Assembly (NCBI RefSeq): GCF_000768345.1 | Contig: NZ_AVPS01000007.1 | Coordinates: 161,348 to 225,347 of the forward strand | Reading direction: 5' to 3' | From: Lysobacter concretionis Ko07 = DSM 16239 | Lineage (GTDB): Bacteria; Pseudomonadota; Gammaproteobacteria; Xanthomonadales; Xanthomonadaceae | DNA: 64,000 nt | Shown here: in pieces, positions 50,513 through 61,084 of the stretch | How positions within the stretch are numbered: the stretch's first letter is position 1 | Layout: every line of letters starts with the position of its first letter | Position numbers and translations under genes: made by a program | The notes under the pieces: generated by a model | Seen by the model: the letters and a program-made list of their open reading frames with translations, nothing else | What the model was told of the DNA's origin: nothing | Databases searched by the model: none

Positions 50513-50836
50513 ATGACCGCCCCCGATCAGAAAGCCGACTTCTCCGGTGTCAGTGCGCAGGTCGACACCACGGCCGAGAAGGTCGAAAAGGCCGATTTCT
50601 CCGGCGTCCGCGCCAACGTCGACACCACCGCGGAAAAAGTCGGCGGCTCTGCCGCACAGACCTACACCGTGCGCAGCGGCGACACCCTGTCGCACATCGC
50701 CAAGCAGTTCTACGGCAAGGCCAGCGAATGGAACACGATCTACGCGGCCAATCGCGACCAGCTCGACGATCCCGACCGGATCAAGCCCGGGCAGGTGCTC
50801 ACCATCCCCGCCCGCGACGACCAGCCAACCGGCTGA
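50513..50836 (+). CDS. LysM-domain protein with internal duplication
   Basis: The protein has 107 residues without a signal peptide. Residues 7-25 and 26-44 are near-identical 19-residue units (KADFSGV ... VDTTAEKV) encoded by exactly 57-nt repeats (50531-50587, 50588-50644). The LysM module follows at about 50-100 ([18 protein letters not shown] ... [11 protein letters not shown]), which binds peptidoglycan or related glycans. AGGAG precedes the ATG at 50513. It resembles cytoplasmic LysM proteins such as LysM/YgaU of E. coli in size, but the N-terminal repeat is its own feature. Confidence 0.85.
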   Translation: MTAPDQKADFSGVSAQVDTTAEKVEKADFSGVRANVDTTAEKVGGSAAQTYTVRSGDTLSHIAKQFYGKASEWNTIYAANRDQLDDPDRIKPGQVLTIPARDDQPTG

Positions 50837-50916
50837 GTCCGCGCGACTGCGACTGCCTGTATTTGTGACCGCCTGTTCGTGACTGCCTGTATTCCCGCAT
50901 TCCCAAGGAGAGCCTC

Positions 50917-51405
50917 ATGACCCCCAACAAACTGCATTACGCCGTCGCCGCCGCACTGCTTGCCACACTGGCGCTGGCCGGTTGCAAGAAGAATCCCTCG
51001 ACGATGGAAAACGAGACCGCCCCGCCGCCGGCCATGACCGAACCGGCACCGCCCGCCGAGCCGATGCCGGCCGAGACCGCCGTAAGCGTCACCTCGGTGA
51101 CCCTGGGAACCAACGCCGGGGCCGACAAGACCATCGCCACGCCGATGACGAGCTTCGCCGCCAAGGACCCGATCGTGGTCTCGATCGCCACCAACGGCGC
51201 AGCCAGCAACGTCGACATCGGCGCCAAGCTGGTCTACCAGGATGGCCAGACCGCCGGCGAGCAGTCGCAGACGATCAACACCACCGGCATGGAAACCACC
51301 AACATCACCTTCACCAACGCCAACGGCTGGCCCGCCGGCAGCTACACCGCCGAAGTGTCGGTCAATGGCACGCAGGCGCAGAGCACCCCGTTCACGGTCA
51401 ACTGA
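50917..51405 (+). CDS. Small lipoprotein with a beta-rich, Ig-like domain
   Basis: The protein has 162 residues. A signal peptide with lipobox LALAGC predicts a lipid anchor. A Pro/Glu-rich stretch follows (about 30-50), then a beta-sandwich-like module containing [15 protein letters not shown] and [27 protein letters not shown] lies before the ATG at 50917. It is 80 nt behind the LysM gene. A strong terminator ends the unit. Function unknown. Confidence 0.8.
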   Translation: MTPNKLHYAVAAALLATLALAGCKKNPSTMENETAPPPAMTEPAPPAEPMPAETAVSVTSVTLGTNAGADKTIATPMTSFAAKDPIVVSIATNGAASNVDIGAKLVYQDGQTAGEQSQTINTTGMETTNITFTNANGWPAGSYTAEVSVNGTQAQSTPFTVN

Positions 51406-51437
51406 ACCACTCCTCTCTCTCCAGAGGTCGGTGATTG

Positions 51438-51467
51438 GGGGCGCGGCGAAAGTCGCGCCCCTTTTTT
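51438..51467 (+). terminator. Rho-independent terminator after the lipoprotein gene
   Basis: GGGGCGCGGC pairs with GTCGCGCCCC around a GAAA tetraloop, with a single G-U pair, and is followed by six T (51462-51467). This is the strongest terminator in the window. Confidence 0.93.
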
Positions 51468-51574
51468 GTCGCAACGGCGGGCACGCGGCGCCGTCGCGCC
51501 GGTTGCCGTTGCGAGCGCCCCTCGCCACCGCCAGCGGCTACCATGCGCAAGTCCCCCGCCTCGTGCCCGCCGCC

Positions 51575-52297
51575 ATGAATACCCCTCCTGCCTATCTCGA
51601 CGACGACCAGATCGAGCGCCTCGCCAACCTGCTTGAGCAGCGCGCGGTGCCGTTCCGCGGCTTCAACCTGGAAGCGCTCGACGGTTACCTTTCGGCGCTG
51701 GCGGTCTCGCCCGGCGAAGTCCCCATGGCCGAGTGGGAAGCGCCGGTATGGGGCAAGCCGCCGCGCTGGGACGACCCGGTCGAGCGCGCCGAGGTCGAAG
51801 CGCTGCTGATCGGCCACCGCAACATGGCCAACGCGCGCGTGCGCCACGGCAACGACGACCTGCCCGACCACCTCGCCCCGCTGCTGTGGCTGCCCGAGGA
51901 CCCCGAACTGCAGGACGCCGAGGCCGAGCAGGAAGACGATCTGGACGTCGGCCGCGACTGGGCGCTGGGCTTCTTCACCGCGGTCGAACTGCGTGAGGCG
52001 CAGTGGGACCAGTGGCTCGACGAGAACGAGTGGATGGAGGACATCTTCGACCTGTTCGACCGGCTCGCCAGCGGCGAGATGGTCGGCGAGGACCCGGCCG
52101 AACCCGCCACCCCGATCGACTACCGCGAGCGCCTGGGCATCATCGCCGGCCTGCCCGACATGCTGGCCGACCTCAACCACTACCGCGTCGACGCCCTCAC
52201 CCCGCGCGAACCCATCCGCCGCGACCCGACCCCGGACCGCAACGCCCCCTGCCCCTGCGGCAGCGGCAAGAAGTTCAAGAAGTGCTGCGGCGCGTGA
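51575..52297 (+). CDS. UPF0149 (YecA-type) protein with SEC-C motif
   Basis: The protein has 240 residues. The N-terminal part fits UPF0149 ([20 protein letters not shown] ... [13 protein letters not shown]), and the C-terminus ends in the SEC-C zinc motif ([18 protein letters not shown]), also found at the end of SecA. The ATG at 51575 is supported by family starts. Likely a chaperone or zinc-binding accessory protein; the target is not known. Confidence 0.88.
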   Translation: MNTPPAYLDDDQIERLANLLEQRAVPFRGFNLEALDGYLSALAVSPGEVPMAEWEAPVWGKPPRWDDPVERAEVEALLIGHRNMANARVRHGNDDLPDHLAPLLWLPEDPELQDAEAEQEDDLDVGRDWALGFFTAVELREAQWDQWLDENEWMEDIFDLFDRLASGEMVGEDPAEPATPIDYRERLGIIAGLPDMLADLNHYRVDALTPREPIRRDPTPDRNAPCPCGSGKKFKKCCGA

Positions 52298-52696
52298 AGC
52301 CAGGCAAGTTGAGGCCGATAAAGCCAGGTTGAGACCGAACGACCCGGCGGCGGCCTGTCATTGCCGCCGGTGTTTGCCCACCGGCCACGACGGCCATCCA
52401 ATTGCGCGCCCTTCAACCGTCCGCCTGGACTCCCTCTGGTCGTAGGAGCGGCGTCAGCCGCGAACGCACAGAGCCAACACCTGCATCGCCGCTTCCATCA
52501 TTTTCGGAACCCACATCCCGCCGTTGCGACAGTCCTGGATCTCTACCGGCTCGGCACTGATGATCAGGTCGCAGCTTACGCAGCTCCTACACAGGTCACT
52601 GACGCCGCCAATCGCGGAAAATGACAGCCCCTTCCACCTGGCGAAACTGGGCGGCCCCCGCGGCCGCAGCCGTCGCCACCCCGCCGGCCACCTCCG
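52298..52696. other. REPIN-bearing gap before the YkgJ-type gene
   Basis: A GTAG-type unit at 52442-52463 (GCGGCGTCAGCC variant core) and a degenerate inverted unit at 52569-52590 form a long REPIN-like pair. Outside these the sequence holds no reading frame with good coding character. Confidence 0.6.
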
Positions 52697-53086
52697 ATGC
52701 CGAACCACCCCTGCCTCAGCTGCGGCGCCTGCTGCGCCCACTTCCGCGTCGCCTTCCACTGGGCCGAAACCGACCCCTTCCTGGGCGGCGCCACCCCGGC
52801 CGAACTGACCGAAAAACTCGACCCCCACCGCGTCGTCATGCGCGGCACCCGCAACGGCGCCACCCGCTGCGTGGCCCTGCAGGGCGAAGTCGGCGTCGCC
52901 GCCCACTGCGGTATCTACGCCCAGCGCCCCTCCCCCTGCCATGCCCTGCAACCGGCCTGGGAAACCGGCGAACCCAGCCCGCAATGCGACCGCGCCCGCC
53001 TCGCCCACGGCCTGCCCCCGCTGACACCGGAAAGCTGGAACGACCCGAGCAGCCCGGGATGGACGCCGTTGACGCGGAGTGCGTGA
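52697..53086 (+). CDS. YkgJ-family cysteine cluster protein
   Basis: The protein has 129 residues. Cys positions follow the pattern CLSCGACC near the N-terminus, then C in TRCVAL, C in AAHCGIYAQRPSPCHA and C in QCDRARL, as in YkgJ-type proteins that bind an Fe-S or zinc cluster. No signal. The ATG at 52697 is the family start. The stop at 53086 is followed directly by an in-frame remnant of another gene. Confidence 0.87.
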   Translation: MPNHPCLSCGACCAHFRVAFHWAETDPFLGGATPAELTEKLDPHRVVMRGTRNGATRCVALQGEVGVAAHCGIYAQRPSPCHALQPAWETGEPSPQCDRARLAHGLPPLTPESWNDPSSPGWTPLTRSA

Positions 53087-53314
53087 ACGAAGCCTTCAAT
53101 TGCGCGGCGGTACCCGAGAATTCCGAGCAATGAAGAGTGGGGCTTAAAGGGTCTGACGTTCGAGAAGATTTTGCAGGACGTGATGCTTAAGCGCCGAAAG
53201 GAAGAGTTGGAGCTTTACAAGCTGTTTGCGTCCGACGCTGCGTTCAAGACCGCCTGGAGCCAGAGCATCAAGGAAACGCTCAACAGGAACCTGGACAACC
53301 GACCCAACCCCTAA
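53087..53314 (+). pseudogene. Remnant of an unidentified gene, 3' end only
   Basis: The frame directly after the YkgJ stop stays open for 75 codons and ends at TAA (53312-53314), with no start codon before an internal ATG at about 53182. It reads TFEKILQDVMLKRRKEELEL, then YKLFASDAAFKTAWSQSIKE. Its base composition is visibly AT-richer and Lys/Glu-richer than the neighbours, which suggests recent transfer. The helical Lys/Glu pattern and the AFKTAW block recall the C-terminal tails of large type I restriction subunits, but I cannot confirm this. It adjoins hipBA and could be a leftover of the same mobile segment. Confidence 0.55.
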
Positions 53315-53325
53315 TCCTGCGGCCC

Positions 53326-54648
53326 TCACGCCTCCGGCGGCATGGCCGCAAGCCGCCGCGCCGCGTCCCGCACGCCATCGAAAATGTCCGTGGCGACCCG
53401 GCCCGGGAAATCACCGGGCAGCTGTGTCTGCACACTGGCGATAGCCGGCTCCACGCGCTCCAGCAACTCCACGATCCACGGCTCGGCACCTTCCGCGATC
53501 CCACATGCACGCGCAGTCTCGTTCCAGTGCCGGCGGCGGATGTCCCGCAACCGCCGGTGGCGGTTCCTGCCGGCGACCGCCATCGCCAGTTCGGCCTTGT
53601 GGGGATCGAGCTGGCGTGCGCCCCGTCCCATGATCGGGTACACGGACAACACGTCATACAGGGGCGTCAGCCGGAAGCGCCCGCCCTGCTCGACATGCAG
53701 GCTGAAGTTCTTCGCGTGGCCATCTGTCGCGGCCAGCAGCCAGAACAGGAGCTGCGCCTTGAAGAAGGTGGCCCGGTCGGCGGGTTCGTCCGATAGGCGC
53801 AGCAGATCCATGATGCGGGCAATGCCGGGGCCACCATCGCTTTCATACCTGCGCGAAGGCGGCTGGCCGAACGCCTGGCACAGGTCCTCCTGGGGCAAAC
53901 GCAGCCACCATCGGCCATCCGTGGAGGGGCGGCGATCGAAGCGGGTCACGGCCAGCACGCGTTGACCGTCGAATTGCGCCATCGCGGCACCCGCCACGGG
54001 CATCCCGAATGCAGCCAGCAGGCGCAAGCACAGCCATTCGTTCTCGATCGAATGGCACATGTCCGCATGCATGTTGCCCACCACCCCGAGCGGCAACTTG
54101 AGGATATGCGTACTGGGCGTGCTGCCGAGCGGTACACACCATTGATTTTCGTGCCACAGCAGTCCGGTCTTTTCCTGGGCTCCCGCAATAGAAATCCGGA
54201 AGGCATCGTCATCGCCCCCCAGATGTCCGGGCCCGGGCCGAGCCGCGACACTGCGCAGCAGCGCCGCCACCTCCGCTTCGTCCAAGGGTCGGAAGCGGAT
54301 CTCATGCACGTCATCGGGGCGGCTTCCCTCGGGTAGCAGCTGCACCGCACCCACGCAGTCTCGACCGATGGCCTGCAGAAGCTCAAAGGTTGCCGTTGAC
54401 CGCAGGCCGAACCGGTCGCGGATGCGATTACGGATGTCGCTGCTGTCGGGCAGCAGGTTCTCGAAGTAGTTGCCGACCGCCTCACCGCGGTGGCTTTCGC
54501 CGGACGGCAGAAGCGGAAGGGACAGCGAAAGAGGTCGACTGGCGGGCGAGTGCAACCAGTGCGGTGCATAGGTGAGGCGCCCGCCACGATCGCCACGCTC
54601 CCAGAGCGCCACCTCCTCGCCATTCATCCACACGTGCAGGGCGCTCAT
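53326..54648 (-). CDS. hipA: HipA-family serine/threonine kinase toxin
   Basis: The protein has 440 residues. The N-terminal HipA domain (MNGEEVALWERG) and kinase core are intact: ISIAGAQEKTGLLW carries the Ser that is autophosphorylated in E. coli HipA, and the active-site motif LAATDGHAKNFSL provides Asp and Asn. YESDGGPGIARI precedes it. HipA phosphorylates a glutamyl-tRNA synthetase in E. coli, arresting growth; the target here is unknown. It starts 4 nt after hipB, on the same strand, in hipB-hipA order. A remnant of another gene lies 12 nt past its end. Confidence 0.92.
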   Translation of the reverse strand: MSALHVWMNGEEVALWERGDRGGRLTYAPHWLHSPASRPLSLSLPLLPSGESHRGEAVGNYFENLLPDSSDIRNRIRDRFGLRSTATFELLQAIGRDCVGAVQLLPEGSRPDDVHEIRFRPLDEAEVAALLRSVAARPGPGHLGGDDDAFRISIAGAQEKTGLLWHENQWCVPLGSTPSTHILKLPLGVVGNMHADMCHSIENEWLCLRLLAAFGMPVAGAAMAQFDGQRVLAVTRFDRRPSTDGRWWLRLPQEDLCQAFGQPPSRRYESDGGPGIARIMDLLRLSDEPADRATFFKAQLLFWLLAATDGHAKNFSLHVEQGGRFRLTPLYDVLSVYPIMGRGARQLDPHKAELAMAVAGRNRHRRLRDIRRRHWNETARACGIAEGAEPWIVELLERVEPAIASVQTQLPGDFPGRVATDIFDGVRDAARRLAAMPPEA

Positions 54649-54652
54649 GGAC

Positions 54653-54916
54653 TTACCACTCCGGTGCCATGTCCGGACCGGACACGACCCGCGGCTGCAG
54701 TGCAATCTCCACGCCCAGTACCGCACAGAGCTTCATGAGGCGCTCAAAGGTGGCCGACTCGGGCCGGTTTTCCAGCTCGCTGACCGCTTGGCGGGAAACG
54801 CCGAGCTGGCCGGCGACGTCAGCCTGGGTCAGTCCTGCCTGCCTGCGCAGGGCGCGGAGCAGGGGACCCAGCTGCTGCGGAGCCCGCACGATGTGGCGAG
54901 GGTCAGATCCGGTCAA
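54653..54916 (-). CDS. hipB: HipB-like XRE antitoxin/repressor
   Basis: The protein has 87 residues. The HTH (LRRQAGLTQADVAGQLGVSRQAVSELENRP) and dimerisation helix (FERLMKLCAVLGVEIAL) are typical of HipB. The start is a TTG at 54916, with GAAGG 6 nt upstream. A much longer antisense frame reaching far upstream is a shadow. The three operator-like palindromes just upstream, one of them over the Shine-Dalgarno, strongly suggest autorepression by this protein. Confidence 0.88.
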   Translation of the reverse strand: MTGSDPRHIVRAPQQLGPLLRALRRQAGLTQADVAGQLGVSRQAVSELENRPESATFERLMKLCAVLGVEIALQPRVVSGPDMAPEW

Positions 54917-54919
54917 GAT

Positions 54920-54989
54920 GCAACCTTCAGCTTGCCATTTGAGAGCGCAAGCTATCCCTTGCCCATGCAAAAAGCAAGTAATCGCTTGC
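54920..54989. promoter_or_regulatory. Three 16-nt operator palindromes at 27-nt spacing upstream of hipBA
   Basis: GCAAC-CTTCAG-CTTGC (54920-54935), GCAAG-CTATCC-CTTGC (54947-54962) and GCAAG-TAATCG-CTTGC (54974-54989) share the pattern GCAA(C/G)-N6-CTTGC. Each begins exactly 27 nt after the previous. The first overlaps the Shine-Dalgarno of hipB. E. coli HipB binds several operators with a different sequence (TATCC-N8-GGATA), so this would be a new specificity with a similar logic. Confidence 0.8.
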
Positions 54990-55090
54990 GCGACCAGCGA
55001 CTGCCGCTCCCGCGCTGACCCGCTGATGCGGGCGTCTTCCACGCCAATGGCCTCCAACTTTGCCCCCGCCCACCCCGGAGGCGACAATGA

Positions 55091-57448
<2,358 letters not shown>

Positions 57449-57493
57449 TCGACATCGACTAGGCTGACCCTTCACCGCCCCAGGAGCCACCGC

Positions 57494-58396
57494 ATGAACC
57501 GCCCGCTGCTCGCCATGCTTGCCCCGTGCCTGCTTGCTCCCTTCCTGCTGGTCGCCTGCGGCAACCAGACCGACGCGGTGAGCGCCGACGGAAGTCCCGA
57601 AGCGGCGGCGGACACGGCCATCCCGAACCCGCACCAGGACGCCGACACCACCGCCCGCCTGCAGGCGGCGGTGGATGGCGCCTGGCGGACGCCCGAGGAC
57701 ATCGCCCGCGACCCCTACCGCCACCCGCTGGAAACGCTGGAGTTCTTCGGCCTGCAGCCGGGACAGACCGTGGTCGAGATCACCCCGGGCTCCGGCTGGT
57801 ACGCGGAAATCCTCGCCCCCTTCCTGTACGAGGACGGCAACTACATCGCCGCCGTGGTCGACCCGCAGACGCTGGCCGAAGGCCGCGGCCGCGACTACCA
57901 GCAACGCAGCAAGGACACGCTGGAAGCGAAGTTCGCCGCCGCGCCGCTGCAGTTCGACCGCGCCAACATGGTCGCCTACGACCCGGCCGCGCCGGTGTTC
58001 GGCAGCCCCGGCACCGCCGACGTGGTGCTGACGTTCCGCAACGTGCACAACTGGCGCAAGGCCGGCCAGGCGCAGGGCATGTTCGACGCGTTCTTCGCCG
58101 TGCTCAAGCCGGGCGGCACCCTGGGCGTGGTCGAGCACCGCGCGGTCGGCGACGTTGCCGACGATGACGACAGCGGCTACGTGGGCCAGGACCAGGTGAT
58201 CGCGCTGGCCGAGGCCGCCGGCTTCACGCTCGACGCCAGCAGCGAGATCAACGCCAATCCGCTCGATACCAAGGACCACCCCAACGGCGTGTGGACCCTG
58301 CCGCCGGGCAACAACCACGAGCCGGTCGACAACGCGAAGTACCAGACGATCGGCGAGAGCGACCGGATGACGCTGCGGTTCAAGAAAACCGGCTGA
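57494..58396 (+). CDS. Exported lipoprotein methyltransferase
   Basis: The protein has 300 residues. The N-terminus has a lipobox (LLVACG), so it is probably an anchored extracytoplasmic protein. A class I SAM-binding fold follows, with [19 protein letters not shown] as motif I and [12 protein letters not shown] as a later motif. A SAM-dependent enzyme outside the cytoplasm would lack a SAM supply, so it may be non-catalytic or remain inside; a SAM-like binding role is uncertain. AGGAG precedes the ATG at 57494. Confidence 0.82.
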   Translation: MNRPLLAMLAPCLLAPFLLVACGNQTDAVSADGSPEAAADTAIPNPHQDADTTARLQAAVDGAWRTPEDIARDPYRHPLETLEFFGLQPGQTVVEITPGSGWYAEILAPFLYEDGNYIAAVVDPQTLAEGRGRDYQQRSKDTLEAKFAAAPLQFDRANMVAYDPAAPVFGSPGTADVVLTFRNVHNWRKAGQAQGMFDAFFAVLKPGGTLGVVEHRAVGDVADDDDSGYVGQDQVIALAEAAGFTLDASSEINANPLDTKDHPNGVWTLPPGNNHEPVDNAKYQTIGESDRMTLRFKKTG

Positions 58397-58404
58397 GTCC
58401 GCCC

Positions 58405-59109
58405 TTGCTGATCGCGTTCAACAAACCGTTCCGCGTGCTGTGCCAGTTCTCGGACGAAGCACAGGGACGTGCGAGTGCCGCGGGTGCAGGACGCACCGGA
58501 GCGGCCGAAGCACAGGGACGTGCGGGTGCCGCGGGGGCGCGACGCACCGGAGCGGCCAATGTACAGGGACGTGCGGATGCGGCCGATGCACCGGGAAGCG
58601 CCAGTGCCACGGGGGCGGGGACCGCGCCCGAACCGCCCCGGCAGACCCTCGCCGGCTTCGGTCTGCCACCGGGGGTCTACGCCGCCGGCCGGCTGGACTA
58701 CGACAGCGAAGGCCTGCTGCTGCTGACCGATGACGGCGGCCTGGCGCACCGGCTGACGGATCCGCGCCACAAGCAACCCAAGACCTACTGGGTGCAGGTG
58801 GAAGGGGACCCGCAGGATGCACAGCTGGCCGCACTGCGGAACGGCGTCGTCCTGAAGGACGGGCCCACCTTGCCGGCGCGCGTCCGCCGCATCGACGTGC
58901 CGGCCCTGTGGCCACGCGACCCGCCGGTGCGGTTCCGCAAAAGCGTTCCCGACGCCTGGCTGGAGCTGGTCATCAGCGAAGGACGCAACCGTCAGGTGCG
59001 GCGCATGACCGCCGCCGTCGGCCTGCCGACCCTGCGCCTGGTGCGGGTGGCGGTCGGCGGATACCGGCTGGACACGCTGCTGCCCGGCCAGTGGCGCCTG
59101 CTGCAGTGA
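58405..59109 (+). CDS. rluE: RluE-type 23S rRNA pseudouridine synthase with 51-nt repeat insertion
   Basis: The protein has 234 residues. Family blocks are [11 protein letters not shown] at the start, then [22 protein letters not shown] with the catalytic Asp, TYWVQVEGD, and the C-terminal [11 protein letters not shown]. RluE modifies U2457 of 23S rRNA. Between LCQFS and the TLAGFG block (residues 18-68), three 17-residue units (EAQGRA-type) are inserted, encoded by exact 51-nt tandem repeats at 58456-58608. The start is probably the TTG at 58405, close to the family start. The repeat length is not seen in other family members I know. Confidence 0.87.
   Translation: MLIAFNKPFRVLCQFSDEAQGRASAAGAGRTGAAEAQGRAGAAGARRTGAANVQGRADAADAPGSASATGAGTAPEPPRQTLAGFGLPPGVYAAGRLDYDSEGLLLLTDDGGLAHRLTDPRHKQPKTYWVQVEGDPQDAQLAALRNGVVLKDGPTLPARVRRIDVPALWPRDPPVRFRKSVPDAWLELVISEGRNRQVRRMTAAVGLPTLRLVRVAVGGYRLDTLLPGQWRLLQ
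58456..58608. repeat. Three 51-nt tandem repeats inside the RluE-like gene
   Basis: Units start at 58456, 58507 and 58558, each 51 nt long. The first two differ at few positions (GAAGCACAGGGACG core), the third is more divergent. They encode [21 protein letters not shown] units of 17 residues and keep the frame. Confidence 0.9.
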
Positions 59110-59266
59110 TCCCCGCACAGGACATGACGGACGCCGGAAACGGACGGTTCGTCTGGGTGCGCGCTGGTGCGTGGCCGACACGCCGGTGCCGCGCCCGCTT
59201 TCTCCCGTATTTTGCGTTTCAGCCCATACTGGCCTCGGGGACGGGCCAGTTCGCCCAAGGATCGAC

Positions 59267-60379
59267 ATGACTCCAACCGCCACCACGCTTGGCAACATCC
59301 TGGTCGTCGACGACCAGGCGGCGAACCTGCGGGTCGTCAGCACGCTGCTGAGCCGCCAGGGCTATCGCGTGGTCACCGCGGCCACCGGCGAGGAGGCCCT
59401 GGCGCGCTACGCCGAATCGGTGCCGGACCTGATCCTGCTGGACATGATGATGCCGGGCATGGACGGCTTCGACGTGCTGGCGGCCTTGCGCGAGCAGGTG
59501 CCGCCGTTGCGGATACCGGTGGTGTTCGTGACCGCCGCCCACGACCGCGACCTGCTGCTGCGGGCGTTCGAGGCGGGCGTGGTGGACTATGTCACCAAAC
59601 CGTTCCTGCCCGAGGAACTGCTGGCGCGGGTCAACGCGCACATCGGCCTGAAGCTCACCCGCGACCGCCTGGAGCGGGTCGCCCACGAGCGCCAGGAGCT
59701 GGTCAACCTGGTCGCCCACGACCTGAAGAACCCTCTGTCCAGCGTGCTGTTCGCCAGCGACATCCTGCGCAGCCAGGGCTGCAAACCCGAGCGCATTCCG
59801 CGCTACCTGGAAATGATCCACGACAGCGCCGACGACGCCCTGGGCTACATCCACCACTACCTGGAAAGCCAGGCGGGCGCGCTGCGCGGCGGCCAATCCC
59901 GTGATGATGTCTGCGCCGACCTCGGCAGCACCCTGGACTGGCTGGCGCAGCGCTATGAGTTCCAGCTCGATGCGCACGGCATCACCTTGAAGCTGTCGTC
60001 ACCACCGGCCGGGGCCAAGGTCGCCATCGACCCCCGGGTGCTGCGCCAGCTCAGCGAAAACCTCGTCAGCAACGCAATGAAATACGCCCCCGGCGGCGAG
60101 CTGTTGCTGGCCGGCCGCAACGGCGCTCCGGGGTTCTGGCAGCTGGTGGCTGCCGACCGCGGCCCGGGGATTCCCGACTACCAGCAGCGCGAACTGTTCA
60201 AGCCGTTCACCCGACTGGTCGATGACGACGACGGCGTGTCCAGCGGACTGGGCCTGTCGCTGGCCAAGCAGATCGTGGTCAATGCCGGCGGCCAGCTCTG
60301 GTACGAGGACCGCCCGGGCGGCGGTGCGGTGTTCGTGATCGAACTGCCCGAAGCGGCCACCACTGCCGATTGCTGCTGA
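59267..60379 (+). CDS. Soluble response regulator-histidine kinase hybrid
   Basis: The protein has 370 residues without membrane helices. The REC domain (about 10-125) has phosphoacceptor D59 in LILLDMMMPG and the following KPF. A histidine kinase follows: H151 in NLVAHDLKNPLSS, then N-box ENLVSNAMKYAPGG, G1 DRGPGIPD and G2 SGLGLSLAKQI. REC in front of a kinase without a sensor suggests a phosphorelay component. AAGGA precedes the ATG at 59267. Its partners are not in the window. Confidence 0.92.
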   Translation: MTPTATTLGNILVVDDQAANLRVVSTLLSRQGYRVVTAATGEEALARYAESVPDLILLDMMMPGMDGFDVLAALREQVPPLRIPVVFVTAAHDRDLLLRAFEAGVVDYVTKPFLPEELLARVNAHIGLKLTRDRLERVAHERQELVNLVAHDLKNPLSSVLFASDILRSQGCKPERIPRYLEMIHDSADDALGYIHHYLESQAGALRGGQSRDDVCADLGSTLDWLAQRYEFQLDAHGITLKLSSPPAGAKVAIDPRVLRQLSENLVSNAMKYAPGGELLLAGRNGAPGFWQLVAADRGPGIPDYQQRELFKPFTRLVDDDDGVSSGLGLSLAKQIVVNAGGQLWYEDRPGGGAVFVIELPEAATTADCC

Positions 60380-60509
60380 GGCGGCGGCTTCAGCCGTGAC
60401 CCGTACATCCACGGAGATGTGACGGCATCGATACCGCTTTCCGCTCGCCCCGGCAGCAGCACCCGGGCAAGTGAGGTTTCCACCCGTTCGCGGCTGAAGC
60501 CGCTCCTGC
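60378..60509. repeat. REPIN with the GGCTTCAGCC core
   Basis: A unit at about 60378-60399 (GCGGCGGCTTCAGCC) and an inverted unit at 60488-60509 (GCGGCTGAAGCCGC core) are 88 nt apart. The core differs from the GACGTGAGTCG type near 28527, so the window contains at least two REP subtypes. Confidence 0.7.
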
Positions 60510-60540
60510 AACCGAATGAAGTCCGGTCGGACAAGGTGGC

Positions 60541-60888
60541 TTACTCCGTCGGCGCGGTCTTGGTCGTCGCCCGGCGGCGGGTTGTCCTCGCCGGGCGTCG
60601 CGCCTCGACCCGTTTCGCACTGCCTTCTATCGGCGCATTTTCCGCCTGGCGGGCCTTGCGGCGGGCGGCATACCACAGCGCACCCGCGCCGGCCGCCAGC
60701 GCGACCGCAACCACCGGGTTGCGGCGCACGAAACCCACCGCGACCCGGCCACCGGTCCGGAGCGCGCCGAGCGCGACCCCGGCTTCCAGCAGGCCGCCGG
60801 CCTGCTTCGGCACGACGTGGCGCACCCGCTCACCGACGGTGCTGGCCAGTTCCCGCGCGCGATCGGGGAGATGGTCGAATCTGCTCAT
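60541..60888 (-). CDS. Small basic protein with one hydrophobic segment
   Basis: The protein has 115 residues. The N-terminal part is amphipathic (MSRFDHLPDRARELAS), a hydrophobic helix (about 60-77, VVAVALAAGAGALWYAA) follows, and the tail is Arg/Lys-rich (ARRPARTTRRRATT). A DUF883/YqjD-like ribosome-associated membrane protein is a possible comparison but not established. AGGA precedes the ATG at 60888. It sits between a REPIN and hrpB, on the same strand as hrpB. Confidence 0.7.
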   Translation of the reverse strand: MSRFDHLPDRARELASTVGERVRHVVPKQAGGLLEAGVALGALRTGGRVAVGFVRRNPVVAVALAAGAGALWYAARRKARQAENAPIEGSAKRVEARRPARTTRRRATTKTAPTE

Positions 60889-60981
60889 TGCGATGTCCTG
60901 AAATGGGGAATCAAGGCCTGCAGTGTCCGGGAATCCGCGTCGGCATCGCGTGACACGGGCCCTCAGGGCGCGGTTGCAGTT

Positions 60982-61084
60982 CAGGTCCCGCAGGGCTTTG
61001 CCGCGCCGCCGGCAATTCCGCAGTCCAGCCATCCACCACCGTCGCCACAGGCTGATGACTTTCACGTCCCGCGGGGCTTTGCCC
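60982..61084. repeat. 22-nt direct repeat at the 3' end of hrpB
   Basis: CAGGTCCCGCAGGGCTTTGC at about 60982-61001 and CACGTCCCGCGGGGCTTTGC from 61063 are direct repeats 80 nt apart. The second covers the hrpB stop codon and the last residues (KPRGT). Confidence 0.6.
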
